A DNA stretch of 64,000 nt from assembly GCA_963674835.2 (NCBI GenBank), contig CAXXKC010000002.1:1736001-1800000 (forward strand), read 5' to 3'. Positions 26,197 through 34,253 of this stretch are shown in pieces. The DNA comes from G963674835 sp963674835 (lineage in GTDB: Bacteria > Planctomycetota > Planctomycetia > Pirellulales > Thermoguttaceae). The position numbers were made by a program, and so were the translations under genes. Numbering within the stretch: position 1 is the first letter of the stretch; the number at the start of each line of letters is the position of its first letter. The notes under the pieces were generated by a model that was not told the DNA's origin, did not search any database, and worked only from the letters and a program-made list of their open reading frames with translations.

Positions 26197-27228
26197 ATGA
26201 GCGGAGACGTGCTTAGTCAGGCGGAAGTGGAGAGCCTGCTCAGTGCGATGGCGTCGACCGGCGAGGTGGGCGCAGCACCGGCGCGGCCAGAACCGGCGCC
26301 GAGCATGACGTTGTCCAAGTCGCGCGAGAAGGTGACGCCGTACGACTTCAAGCGGCCGGAACGCGTCGGCAAGGAACAGATGCGTGCCCTTCAGACGCTG
26401 CACGAGGGGTTTGGCCGGAATTTTGCGGCTGGGCTGTCGGCGATGCTGCGGAGCATGGTCGAGGTGAAGCTGACGAGTGTCGACCAACTGACGTACAGCG
26501 AGTTCATCTTCAGCCTGGAGAATCCGACCTGCTTCAATTTGCTGAAGGCGGATCCTCTGGAAGGCCACCTGATTCTCGACATTAACCCGTCGATCCTGTA
26601 CCCGATCATCGACCGACTTCTGGGAGGTGGACGGGAGGGGACCGCGTTGGCGCGGCGGCCGCTGACGGAGATCGAGCTTCGGCTGGTGTCGCGGATCACG
26701 AGCTTGTTTCTCGAGGAACTGCGCCACGCCTGGGAAAACGTGCTCGATCTTGACCTGGAAGTGCTGCGCGTGGAGAGCAATCCGCAGTTGGCCCAGATCG
26801 TACCGCCGAACGAAGTCGTCGTGCTGATCAGCTTCGAGTTGGCCATCGGCGACGTGCGCGGGATGATGAACTTGTGCATTCCGTACAACTCGATCGAGCG
26901 CATCAGCGGCAAGCTTTCGGCCAATAGCTGGGTGACGTATGGCCGCCGCGCGGCTACGCCTGAGACGATCGAGTCGATCAGCGAGACGTTGCGAGGCTCG
27001 TTGGTAACGCTGAACGTGCGTCTGGCGAGCACGCAAATCACGGCCGGTGATTTGCTGGGATTGCGCGTTGGCGACATCGTTACGACCAACAAGGACGTCC
27101 ATAGTCCTTTGCTAGTAACGGTGGAGGGCGTTCCCAAATTCCGCGCCAGCGCCGGCGCTTTCAAGAACCACAAGGCAATCCGCGTGGTCGACACGATCCA
27201 GAGTCCGTCGGACGCCATCGGTGACTGA
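26197..27228 (+). CDS. fliM: Flagellar motor switch protein FliM
   Basis: 343 residues. FliM forms the middle of the C-ring, binds CheY-P and sets rotation direction. The extreme N-terminus MSGDVLSQAEVESLLSAM matches the CheY-binding peptide (LSQxEIDxLL). The middle domain begins YDFKRPERVGKEQMRALQTL and contains GGGREG (usual GGxG signature), and the C-terminal SpoA/FliN-like domain begins near residue 255 (LRGSLVTLNVRLASTQITAG). It is the only flagellar gene in the window, so the flagellar genes seem scattered in this genome. Confidence 0.95.
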   Translation: MSGDVLSQAEVESLLSAMASTGEVGAAPARPEPAPSMTLSKSREKVTPYDFKRPERVGKEQMRALQTLHEGFGRNFAAGLSAMLRSMVEVKLTSVDQLTYSEFIFSLENPTCFNLLKADPLEGHLILDINPSILYPIIDRLLGGGREGTALARRPLTEIELRLVSRITSLFLEELRHAWENVLDLDLEVLRVESNPQLAQIVPPNEVVVLISFELAIGDVRGMMNLCIPYNSIERISGKLSANSWVTYGRRAATPETIESISETLRGSLVTLNVRLASTQITAGDLLGLRVGDIVTTNKDVHSPLLVTVEGVPKFRASAGAFKNHKAIRVVDTIQSPSDAIGD

Positions 27229-27269
27229 GCGACGGGATCGCGGGCTTTCAGCGGAGCGCTCGGTGGCTA

Positions 27270-27363
27270 GTGCGAGCCGCACTTAACTGTAACGTTCGCG
27301 GCGGCGTGTTTCTACGGTTCCGAAAGCGAAATACACGCTACGGTTACGCCGAATGCGATCTAA
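27270..27363 (+). repeat. Two-hairpin dispersed repeat, copy D
   Basis: It begins GTGCG-AGC-CGCAC, with GCGTGTTTC pairing to GAAATACACGC. About 40 bases after fliM. Three copies (D, E, F) lie within 780 bases here. Confidence 0.85.
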
Positions 27364-27552
27364 CGCCAAAGGGTTGTTTCCTGCACGCAAGGGTGCATTT
27401 GCTCCGCCACGCTCGGGCTATTGAATTGCGCGAGTGCTCCCGTAGAATTGGGGGCAGTCAGAGGTGGGTGAATGGGCGCGGCAAGAGGTCGCCGGTTTTG
27501 CGGCGCGGCGTTCACCCAGACCGGACTCGATCGACGTGAGTGTCTGTGGCTA
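27364..27552. other. Spacer between repeat copies D and E
   Basis: Fewer than 200 bases with no supported gene. Some local self-complementarity (CTGCACGCAAGGGTGCA near 27380) but no conserved RNA motif is recognised. Confidence 0.3.
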
Positions 27553-27643
27553 GTGCGTGTCGCACTCAACTGTGGCGTTCGCGGCGGCGTGTTTCTACGG
27601 TTCCGAAGGCGAAACACACGCTACGGTTACGCCAAATGCGCTC
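27553..27643 (+). repeat. Two-hairpin dispersed repeat, copy E
   Basis: It begins GTGCG-TGT-CGCAC, followed by GCGTGTTTC and GAAACACACGC arms. It ends about 120 bases before the small gene at 27763. Confidence 0.85.
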
Positions 27644-27762
27644 AATTGATCAATCGGCAATCGGGACGCAGATCGGCGCCGGGTGTTCGGGCGGCGGTCG
27701 AACCAAGGCCAGGATCTGCCGGCAGCGTCGGATTGGCGCCGCGGTTGCCAAGGAGGCGTGTG

Positions 27763-27951
27763 ATGAGCGGTCAACCCAGGCTCTCCGAGGCGGAATGGGC
27801 GATGATTGTCGAACTGCTTCAGCGCGAACGGGGGGAGTTGCCGGCAGAGATTCATCACTGCCGGGTCAACCACGTGCGCGACGAACTGCGACAGCGGTTG
27901 GAGCGAGTTCGCCGCTTGCTGGAGCGACTGCAGCCTATGGTTGCGGCCTAG
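27763..27951 (+). CDS. Small charged alpha-helical protein (62 aa)
   Basis: 62 residues, MSGQPRLSEAEWAMIVELLQ at the start and a leucine/arginine-rich helix (RDELRQRLERVRRLLERLQP) at the end. The ATG at 27763 has an excellent AAGGAGG 6 bases upstream, which is the main reason to call it real; longer in-frame starts lack one. It is flanked by repeat copies E and F, and its TAG stop is the start of copy F. The family is unknown; a coiled-coil or small regulatory protein is possible. Confidence 0.75.
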   Translation: MSGQPRLSEAEWAMIVELLQRERGELPAEIHHCRVNHVRDELRQRLERVRRLLERLQPMVAA

Positions 27952-28043
27952 TGCGTGTCGCACTTGACTGTAGCGTTCGTGGCGGCGTGTTTCCGTGGTT
28001 TCAGAAGCGAAATACACGCTACGGTTACGCCAAACGCGCTCTA
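27951..28043 (+). repeat. Two-hairpin dispersed repeat, copy F
   Basis: It begins with the last base of the small gene's TAG stop: GTGCG-TGT-CGCAC, then CTGTAGCG and GCGTGTTTC arms pairing with GAAATACACGCTACGG. Confidence 0.85.
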
Positions 28044-28108
28044 CAATCGAGAAGCACGGCCCCTTCGGAGTGAGTTGATTTGCGTGCCTGAGCTGGAACG
28101 GCCAGGTC

Positions 28109-29353
28109 GTGCGTAACCCCATCCGTCGTGCTCGCAAGGCCACGCGGCCTTTCCTGCGACCGGCGCCAACCAGGAAGGCTTTGCGCGTGCACGTTTCGGT
28201 CGGGTCAAGGTTCACTTCGTTTGGCGAGTGCCGCCTGGCAGCCGAGGCGTCGGCGCCGATGCTGCAGATGGAGTTGGCCAGTGATCCGCGCGTTTCTCGG
28301 CGGATGATCCGCAGCCACTGTGAGCCGGCGCCGGGCGTCTACGGCATGATCGACAGCGACGGGCAGCTCATCTACGTGGGGAAATCGAAGGCGTTGCGGA
28401 ACCGGCTGCTGAGCTACCTGCGCAGCTCCGGGGGCGACTCGAAGGCGCGCCGCATTATCGCCCGGACCCAACGGCTCGTTTGGGAGAACTGTCCGCACGA
28501 GTTCTCGGCGCTGTTGCGGGAACTGGAACTGATTCGCCGGTGGCGGCCGCGGTACAATGTGCGCGGTCAGCCGCGGCGGCTGCAGCGGAGCTACATCTGC
28601 GTGGGCCGCGGTCCTGCGGCGTACGTGTACCTGGCGGCGAATCCGACGTCGCGAAGCGAGTGGTTGTTCGGCCCGGTGCGATCGCGATGGGATGAGGCAA
28701 TCCGGCGGTTGAACGACTGTTTCCAATTGCGCGCATGCTCGGACCGGATCGCCGTTCGCTTTGCCGACGAGCGTGAGCTCTTTGTGCGGCAGGACGCGCC
28801 GCGATGTCTGCGCCATCAGCTTGGCATGTGCCTCGCGCCGTGTTCGGCGGGCTGTTCGAGCGGCGACTACGGCCGGCGGGTTCGAGGTGTGTGCGAGTTT
28901 CTGCGCGGCAACGACCGGCCGCTGCTGGAGCGTCTGGAAGCGGAGATGTTGGCGGCCGCAGCGACACAGCGTTTTGAGCGGGCGGCCTATCTGCGCGATA
29001 GCTGGCAGGCGTTGGTCGAACTGGCGGGGTGTCTGCGGTCGCTGCGCGAGGCGAGGCAGCGATTCCGCTTCGTTTATCCGCTGCCCGAGCTGGCTGGCGG
29101 GGAGCGGTGGTACTTGATCGATCGCGGCCACGTGCAGGCGGCTGTGCCTGCGCCGCGGTCGCGTCGGACTTCGCGCCGGGCACTACGTGTGCTGGAGGAG
29201 GTGTACGGCGGTGAAGGGCACGGCGGCTGGCCACCTCCGGCGGAAGATCCCGACGTGCTGCTATTGGTGACGGGCTGGTTCCGACGCTATCCGGAGGAGC
29301 TAGGGCGCACGGTGGCGCCGGAAGAGGCCATGGCCCGTTGCCGCGAATGGTGA
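28109..29353 (+). CDS. GIY-YIG nuclease, Cho/UvrC N-terminal type
   Basis: Up to 414 residues from a GTG at 28109; the true start may be internal, since the domain begins near residue 70. GIY-YIG motifs: PGVYGMIDSDGQLIYVGKSK, ALRNRLLSYLR, then ENCPHEFSALLRELELIRRW and PRYNVRGQPRR. A UvrC-like cysteine cluster (CLRHQLGMCLAPCSAGC) and a UVR-like helix pair (LLERLEAEMLAAAATQRFER, AAYLRD) follow. The UvrC C-terminal endonuclease V-like and HhH domains are missing, as in E. coli Cho, which makes 3' incisions in nucleotide excision repair. A diverged C-terminal tail of about 120 residues is unassigned. Confidence 0.85.
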   Translation: MRNPIRRARKATRPFLRPAPTRKALRVHVSVGSRFTSFGECRLAAEASAPMLQMELASDPRVSRRMIRSHCEPAPGVYGMIDSDGQLIYVGKSKALRNRLLSYLRSSGGDSKARRIIARTQRLVWENCPHEFSALLRELELIRRWRPRYNVRGQPRRLQRSYICVGRGPAAYVYLAANPTSRSEWLFGPVRSRWDEAIRRLNDCFQLRACSDRIAVRFADERELFVRQDAPRCLRHQLGMCLAPCSAGCSSGDYGRRVRGVCEFLRGNDRPLLERLEAEMLAAAATQRFERAAYLRDSWQALVELAGCLRSLREARQRFRFVYPLPELAGGERWYLIDRGHVQAAVPAPRSRRTSRRALRVLEEVYGGEGHGGWPPPAEDPDVLLLVTGWFRRYPEELGRTVAPEEAMARCREW

Positions 29354-29407
29354 GTTGCGGGAGGAGCCGATCGGGCGAGGGGGAGGTGGAGTTGAGTTCC
29401 TGGTGGG

Positions 29408-29429
29408 GCACAGCCGGGGGCGGCAGTGC
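29408..29429. repeat. GCACAGCCG-type palindromic repeat
   Basis: GCACAGCCG and CGGCAGTGC arms around GGGG, one mismatch from perfect, followed by TACATGACGGGCGAG as in the copy at 52431. Confidence 0.7.
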
Positions 29430-29491
29430 TACATGACGGGCGAGAGGAGCGATCGGCGGCGAGGCGTGCGTGGTGAGCTCGGATAACGACG

Positions 29492-29532
29492 AAAAAGCCT
29501 CGGCGCCAATCGATGGCCGCCGAGGCTTTTTT
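29492..29532. terminator. Bidirectional intrinsic terminator
   Basis: AAAAAGCCTCGGCG is mirrored by CGCCGAGGCTTTTTT, giving a long GC-rich stem with an A run on one side and a T run on the other. It separates the convergent GIY-YIG and pseudopilin genes and can end both transcripts. Confidence 0.9.
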
Positions 29533-29584
29533 CAGGTCGTCTCAGCAAACGTGTTTGGATGCAGGACTGCGCCCAGATGTTGTG

Positions 29585-30046
29585 TTACGGCAGGGTGGTC
29601 GTGCCCGTGCTGCCACCCGAGTAGCCGGTGTGGTCCGGCCAGAAGCCGCCGGTGGAGGCATCGTACTGCCAGCCAGCGCCGGTACCCGGTCCGCCCGTGC
29701 CAGCAACCACCGTATTCAAGCCGTTGAAGGGATTGGTGGGGATGGCTTCGAGGTAGGGGCCGTAGGGGTAGTCGGTACCGGGGGTGCCGGTGGCGCCAGT
29801 GGCATTGGTCGCCTGGGTCAGTTGCGCGGCGAGGTTGTCCAAGCTGGGGTACTTGCCAAGGTGATGCGCTTTGTACAGTTCGATCTGCGAACGCATGGTA
29901 TTGGCGTTGAACTTGGCGGCGCTTTCCTGGGCGTCCTTGGTGGACGAGGAGAACTGCGGGATGATCGTGGCGGCGAGGACGGCCATGATCACGACGACAA
30001 TCAGCACTTCAATGAGCGTGAAGGCATTTCGAGAACGGGTCTTCAT
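29585..30046 (-). CDS. Type II secretion pseudopilin, GspG-like
   Basis: 153 residues. The leader MKTRSRNAFTLIEVLIVVVI has the prepilin peptidase/N-methylation signature (here cleavage before F with A at -1 rather than the usual G, Glu at +5), followed by a hydrophobic helix. The soluble part, QIELYKAHHLGKYPSLDNLA and GPYLEAIPTNPFNGLNTV, matches GspG major pseudopilins. The Gly/Thr-rich tail ends in GGSTGTTTLP. It assembles into a periplasmic pseudopilus; the other secretion genes are elsewhere. AAGGA lies 11 bases upstream of the ATG, and a terminator follows the gene. Confidence 0.9.
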   Translation of the reverse strand: MKTRSRNAFTLIEVLIVVVIMAVLAATIIPQFSSSTKDAQESAAKFNANTMRSQIELYKAHHLGKYPSLDNLAAQLTQATNATGATGTPGTDYPYGPYLEAIPTNPFNGLNTVVAGTGGPGTGAGWQYDASTGGFWPDHTGYSGGSTGTTTLP

Positions 30047-30854
30047 CTAACAGATTCCTTAACATCACGAGGATCGGACTTGGCGGCCCAGGTCCGCGCC
30101 GGCATGGTCGGCCGAGCGTTGAACCGAGCGTGAAAACGACCTACATCTCGACGGCCGACACTCACCTGCCCATGAGGACTTCTGGCATACTGTTACCGCA
30201 AGACGCCTCCCAAATCGCGTCGTTCGATGCGGATCGACCGACTGGAAGCCCGCCAAGCCAGGTGGCAAGCCATGCCGTCTGAAGTATCTAGGTTGCCGTA
30301 CTGGTCCGGTCAAGAAAATTAGGCAATCCGGCCCCCCCCTTCATGCAGATGAGGTCGGAGCCACACGACTTCTGGGGAGTGAATGAGGGCCGAAGCGTTG
30401 CGATTTACGGCCTATCGCCTGCGGCCGCCGGCTCGGTTTCTGTGGGAGTCCGGGCGCGATGAGGGGCATTCCAGGAAATGGGCCAGCTTGGCCACGGCAG
30501 AACCTGCAGAATCGGAGTAGGTTGCCGTGTCGGCAAAATTGGCACATCTCGCCTACGCCCTGAAGGCAGTACTTGCCGAAGTAAGACAGTGGAGCGCGCC
30601 TTCTGCGCATGGAGACCTATTTTTGGAGTCATCCCATTTCAGTTATTCACCGCATTTTGGTGATACAAAGGGAGCCGGCAGTTGTCGTCGTACCGCGATG
30701 TGGAATATGAGAATTCTGCGAAGGATCGGGTAACGGCGAGTAATCGATAAACCAGTTAATGTAGATGAACTGATAAGGCCGAAGAAGCAATAGACGGGCC
30801 CGCCCGTCGGACCAGGCCCTATCCGTTTTTGGAAGCTCTTGAAGGAGGCATGAT
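30047..30854. other. Long intergenic region between divergent surface-protein genes
   Basis: About 800 bases between the pseudopilin and the YTV repeat protein. AT content rises from 30600 to 30850. Short open frames exist but have no ribosome binding site or recognisable composition. No riboswitch consensus (c-di-GMP, SAM, TPP, cobalamin) could be recognised by eye. It likely carries both promoters and a long leader for the YTV gene. Confidence 0.4.
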
Positions 30855-32801
30855 ATGAGAACTGTGTTGGGGGTGCCGATGATTGCTGTCCTCCTGACAG
30901 CGCTGTCGGCAGACACAGCCAGCGCCACGTACTGTGGTGCGGCAAGGTTCTTCCGGTGCCGGCCTACCTGCTGCGCGGAGTACACAGCGTGCAAGCAGCA
31001 GTGCCACACCGTGATGAAGACCTGCAAAGAGGTGGTGTACGAGAAGCAGCAGTACACGTGCTACAAGACGTGCTATGAGCGGGTGTGCGTACCGAAGACG
31101 ATCACGTGCACCAAGTACGTTCCCGAGACCTGCTACCGTGAGTGCACGTACACGGTGTGCAAGCCGGTGTGGGAGAACTGTGTGAAGACGGTCAACTACG
31201 CGGTGTGCAAGCCGGTGTGGGAGACGCGTCAGAAGCAGATTTGCTACACGGTATGCAAGCCCGTCTGGGAAACACGTACAAAGAACATTTGCTACACGGT
31301 ATGCAAGCCGGTGTGGGAAACCCGCACGAAGAACATCTGCTACACGGTGTGCAAGCCGGTGTGGGAGACGTGCCAGAAGCAGATTTGCTATACGGTGTGC
31401 AAGCCGGTGTACGAGACCCACACGAAGAACATTTGCTACACGGTGTGCAAGCCGGTGTGGGAAACCCGCACGAAGAACATCTGCTACACGGTGTGCAAGC
31501 CGGTGTACGAGCAGCGTGAGCGCGTGTGCCGTTACACGGTGTGCAAGCCGGTGTGGGAGACCTGCACGAAGAACATCTGCTACACGGTGTGCAAGCCGGT
31601 GTATGAGACTCGCGAGAAGGTCTGCCGTTACACGGTGTGCAAGCCGGTGTGGGAGACCTGCACGAAGGAGATCTGCTACACGGTGTGCAAGCCGGTGTAC
31701 CAGCAATGCGAGCGCGAGGTGTGTTACACCGTGTGCAAGCCGGTGAAGTACACGAAGACGATCAAGGTTTGTGGCGGTCACTGGGAGACCCAATGCTACG
31801 AGAAGCCGGGTGCGTGCATCACGAAGTGCTACCAAGAGCCTGGCTGCTGGGTTTGGGATCCGTGCCGTTGCCGTTGCGTGTACTGCCCGGGCGAGGTGAA
31901 GCGAGTCCAAGTGCAGTGCCCGCCGGTGAAGTGCTACAAGAAGTGCTGGGTGCCCGAGGTTTGCGAGCGCCAGATCGAGTGTGTGAAGTACGTGCGTGAG
32001 ACGTGTGTGAAGAAGGTGCCCTACACGGTCTGCAAGATGGTGCCCGAGCAGCGGGTGAAGACCTGCACTTACAAGGTCTGCAAGATGGTGAAGGAAGTCT
32101 GCGAGAAGCGGATTCCGTACACGGTCTGCAAGATGGTGCCCGAGCAGCGCGTGAAGACCTGCACCTACAAAGTGTGCAAGATGGTGAAGGAAGTTTGTGA
32201 GAAGCGGATTCCTTACACGGTTTGCAAGATGGTATCTGAGCAGCGAGTAAAGACCTGCACCTACAAGGTCTGCAAGATGGTACCTGAGCAGCGCGTGAAG
32301 ACCTGCACCTACACGGTTTGCAAGATGGTGCCTGAGCAGCGAGTAAAGACCTGCACCTACAAGGTCTGCAAGATGGTATCTGAGCAACGCGTGAAGACCT
32401 GCACGTACAAGGTCTGCAAGATGGTGCAGGAGCAGTGCGTAAGGACCTGCACCTACAAGGTGTGCAAGATGGTGCCCGAGCAGCGCGTGAAGACCTGCAC
32501 CTACCGGGTCTGCCACATGGTGAAGGAGAACTGCTCGAAGCAGGTTTGCTACAAGGTCTGCAAGATGGTGCCGGTCCAGTGCAAGAAGATGGTGCCGTAC
32601 ACGGTGTGCAAGCCGGTGTGCTACACCAAGACGATCCACTGCACCAAGTGGGTCTGCAAGAAGGTTCCGTACACGGTGACGCGGTGCGTTCCCCGGGTCG
32701 TGTGCAAGCAGGTTCCGGTAACGGTCTGCTGCCCGGTCCCGGCGTGCTGCACGCCAGCCTGCTGTGCTCCCGCCTGCGAGGGAAGCAGCTGCGGGTCCTG
32801 A
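30855..32801 (+). CDS. Large cysteine-rich YTV repeat protein, secreted
   Basis: 648 residues. Start ATG with GAAGGAGG 7 bases upstream. The signal peptide MRTVLGVPMIAVLLTALSAD ends near TASA. The rest is almost entirely 15-residue repeats, in two blocks: first about a dozen units of the type CYTVCKPVWETRTKNI (residues about 95-300), then about a dozen of VCKMVPEQRVKTCTYK (about 385-580), separated by a spacer with GGHWETQCYEKPGACIT. Every unit keeps one or two Cys, so an extensively disulfide- or metal-linked fibrous surface protein is likely. YTV-type repeats are known from planctomycete cell-surface proteins. The DNA repeats are 45 bp and nearly identical, so copy number may vary. Confidence 0.9.
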   Translation: MRTVLGVPMIAVLLTALSADTASATYCGAARFFRCRPTCCAEYTACKQQCHTVMKTCKEVVYEKQQYTCYKTCYERVCVPKTITCTKYVPETCYRECTYTVCKPVWENCVKTVNYAVCKPVWETRQKQICYTVCKPVWETRTKNICYTVCKPVWETRTKNICYTVCKPVWETCQKQICYTVCKPVYETHTKNICYTVCKPVWETRTKNICYTVCKPVYEQRERVCRYTVCKPVWETCTKNICYTVCKPVYETREKVCRYTVCKPVWETCTKEICYTVCKPVYQQCEREVCYTVCKPVKYTKTIKVCGGHWETQCYEKPGACITKCYQEPGCWVWDPCRCRCVYCPGEVKRVQVQCPPVKCYKKCWVPEVCERQIECVKYVRETCVKKVPYTVCKMVPEQRVKTCTYKVCKMVKEVCEKRIPYTVCKMVPEQRVKTCTYKVCKMVKEVCEKRIPYTVCKMVSEQRVKTCTYKVCKMVPEQRVKTCTYTVCKMVPEQRVKTCTYKVCKMVSEQRVKTCTYKVCKMVQEQCVRTCTYKVCKMVPEQRVKTCTYRVCHMVKENCSKQVCYKVCKMVPVQCKKMVPYTVCKPVCYTKTIHCTKWVCKKVPYTVTRCVPRVVCKQVPVTVCCPVPACCTPACCAPACEGSSCGS

Positions 32802-32866
32802 TCGGAACCGGAGATGATCGTGCCTCTCTCCTTGGTACCCAGAGGAGGGACTGGTCTAGTCAGTAG

Positions 32867-32904
32867 CGACGGCCCGGCCAAGATGGTCGGGCCGTCGTTT
32901 TTTT
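32867..32904 (+). terminator. Intrinsic terminator of the YTV gene
   Basis: CGACGGCCCG and CGGGCCGTCG arms form a 10-bp stem followed by eight T, 65 bases after the YTV stop codon. Confidence 0.93.
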
Positions 32905-33098
32905 CTTGGGACTGACCAAGTGTGCTCGCTCGCGGGAGTTCGTGCGGTGCGGAGGACTTGGAGGCGATTCTCGTGTCGCGATCGCGGCGGCTTCTGGGTG
33001 GGAAGGACAAGACGTGCATGGGTAACGGCTGATCCGTGCATCTTGGCCTTCCAAAAAGTGGCACCACCCCCCATATGCCTATTCCGGGCCGAATTTAT

Positions 33099-33115
33099 CC
33101 ACCCAAACGCTTGAC
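33099..33115 (+). promoter_or_regulatory. Motif shared with the next PEP-CTERM gene
   Basis: CCACCCAAACGCTTGAC lies about 105 bases before the start of the PEP-CTERM protein. A closely related sequence, CCCCCCAAATTGCTTGAC, lies at 34159-34176 before the second PEP-CTERM gene. TTGACA inside it could be a -35 box; no clear -10 is seen. Shared regulation is inferred. Confidence 0.4.
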
Positions 33116-33220
33116 ATAGTTGCGAATAACGATCAAGTTAGGCGCGTGGAGTCGCTTTTTGAAATTGTTCTGCTTGCCCGCCGACGTACAGACGAACAGC
33201 CCCAGCAGGAGCACGCAGAA

Positions 33221-33991
33221 ATGAACCGAGCACGAGTCGTTGTAGTGTGTGTTTGGGTGGTTTTAGTGACGCTGGCAGGCCCGGCGTCGGCCGAGCTGGT
33301 CACGATCGGTACGGCCACCTACCAGGGCGTCGAATACAACCTGATATGGAACGACGCCAGCAGTGGCAGTTCGCCGATTTGGCTGGACTATTCTCATCCG
33401 GAGGCATACTGGGCCAACCAACTGGCATGGGCTGCCGGACTGGACGGACAGCTCGCTTACAGTATTGATCCTTCTTATGATGTCACCTGGACTGATCCGG
33501 CTTGGCGTCTTCCAGATGCGGGCAGCGCCCCCAGTTACGGCTGCTTGGCAGCCACGCAGGAAATGGGGCTTCTATACTACGATGAGCTTGGTTTCTTTGG
33601 CGGATCGAGCAACGATGGCGTCGTCTCGCCGGATTTGGCGGGTTCAGTGTTCGAGCATCTGGAATTGGCGGGATACTGGACGAGTACCGAGGGTGACCCA
33701 CTGGATCTGTTAGGCCAAGTCATCAATTCGGCGTGGTTCTTTGGGATCATGGAGACGCGAAACTCGCCGTATAACGACACGGTCTACGGGTTCCAGGACA
33801 TCGACGCGATCTCCGGCTCGTTTTTCGGAGTGCCGCTTGCGGTGAAGCATCTGGGGCTGGCGGTTCGGAGTGCAGAGGTTTCGCCGCTGGCCGCGGTTCC
33901 GGAGCCGGCCAGTTTGCTTATGCTGTTGAGCGGATTAGGCGCGGTCGGTCTGCTGTGGCGGCGCCGGCCGACGAGTGCGTATCGCACTTAA
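33221..33991 (+). CDS. PEP-CTERM sorting-domain protein
   Basis: 256 residues from the ATG at 33221 with AGGAG 9 bases upstream. The signal peptide MNRARVVVVCVWVVLVTLAG ends near PASA. The central region (TYQGVEYNLIWNDASSG, PSYGCLAATQEMGLLYYDEL) resembles other planctomycete and proteobacterial PEP-CTERM proteins annotated as DUF1566-like or lectin-like, without a sure assignment. The C-terminus AAVPEPASLLMLLSGLGAVG, then LLWRRR, is the exosortase recognition signal. The final residues TSAYRT and the stop are encoded by dispersed repeat copy G, so the repeat appears to have extended or ended the frame. Confidence 0.88.
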   Translation: MNRARVVVVCVWVVLVTLAGPASAELVTIGTATYQGVEYNLIWNDASSGSSPIWLDYSHPEAYWANQLAWAAGLDGQLAYSIDPSYDVTWTDPAWRLPDAGSAPSYGCLAATQEMGLLYYDELGFFGGSSNDGVVSPDLAGSVFEHLELAGYWTSTEGDPLDLLGQVINSAWFFGIMETRNSPYNDTVYGFQDIDAISGSFFGVPLAVKHLGLAVRSAEVSPLAAVPEPASLLMLLSGLGAVGLLWRRRPTSAYRT

Positions 33992-34066
33992 CTGCAGCGT
34001 TCGCAGCGGGGTGTTTCTGCGGTTTCGAAAGCGAAATACACGCTACAGTTACGCCGAATGCGCTCG
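33975..34066 (+). repeat. Two-hairpin dispersed repeat, copy G, overlapping a gene end
   Basis: GTGCG-TAT-CGCAC, then AACTGCAGCG pairing with CGCTACAGTT and GTGTTTC with GAAATAC. The stop codon of the PEP-CTERM gene (TAA 33989-33991) lies inside it. Confidence 0.88.
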
Positions 34067-34144
34067 AGGCACACAGGCCGGGCAGTTGAGCGTGGACACC
34101 ACTGTTTGAGCGATGGCACATTTGCCATCGTCGATATGGCACTT

Positions 34145-34181
34145 TTGCGTCAAGCTTGTCCCCCCAAATTGCTTGACGCAA
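34145..34181 (+). promoter_or_regulatory. Perfect 11-bp inverted repeat upstream of a PEP-CTERM gene
   Basis: TTGCGTCAAGC (34145-34155) and GCTTGACGCAA (34171-34181) are perfect inverted repeats with a 15-base spacer, about 75 bases before the ATG at 34254. They may be an operator or a hairpin. The right arm overlaps the CCCAAA-GCTTGAC motif shared with the previous PEP-CTERM gene. Confidence 0.5.
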
Positions 34182-34253
34182 TCGACGTTTCCGGGCATCC
34201 TATAGACCTACCTTGGCAAGCCCCGGCAGAACTATCTCCTGAAGGAATCAGTT

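Noticed and set aside
30047..30340. c-di-GMP riboswitch upstream of the pseudopilin
   Set aside because: The leader was compared with the GEMM consensus by eye and the conserved core was not found; a covariance search would settle it.
30341..30733. Short open frames on both strands in the gap before the YTV gene
   Set aside because: No ribosome sites, atypical composition, and mutually overlapping; none resembles a known small protein.
30819..32639. 606-codon open frame on the minus strand, opposite the YTV gene, rich in His, Ala and Leu repeats
   Set aside because: It is a mirror of the 45-bp plus-strand repeats, which lack stop codons in that frame. It has no ribosome site or signal peptide, and the plus-strand protein is a recognised family.
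34100..34150. Sigma-54 promoter at TGGCAC sequences before the second PEP-CTERM gene
   Set aside because: The GC element spacing to the TTGC element is too short for a sigma-54 promoter.
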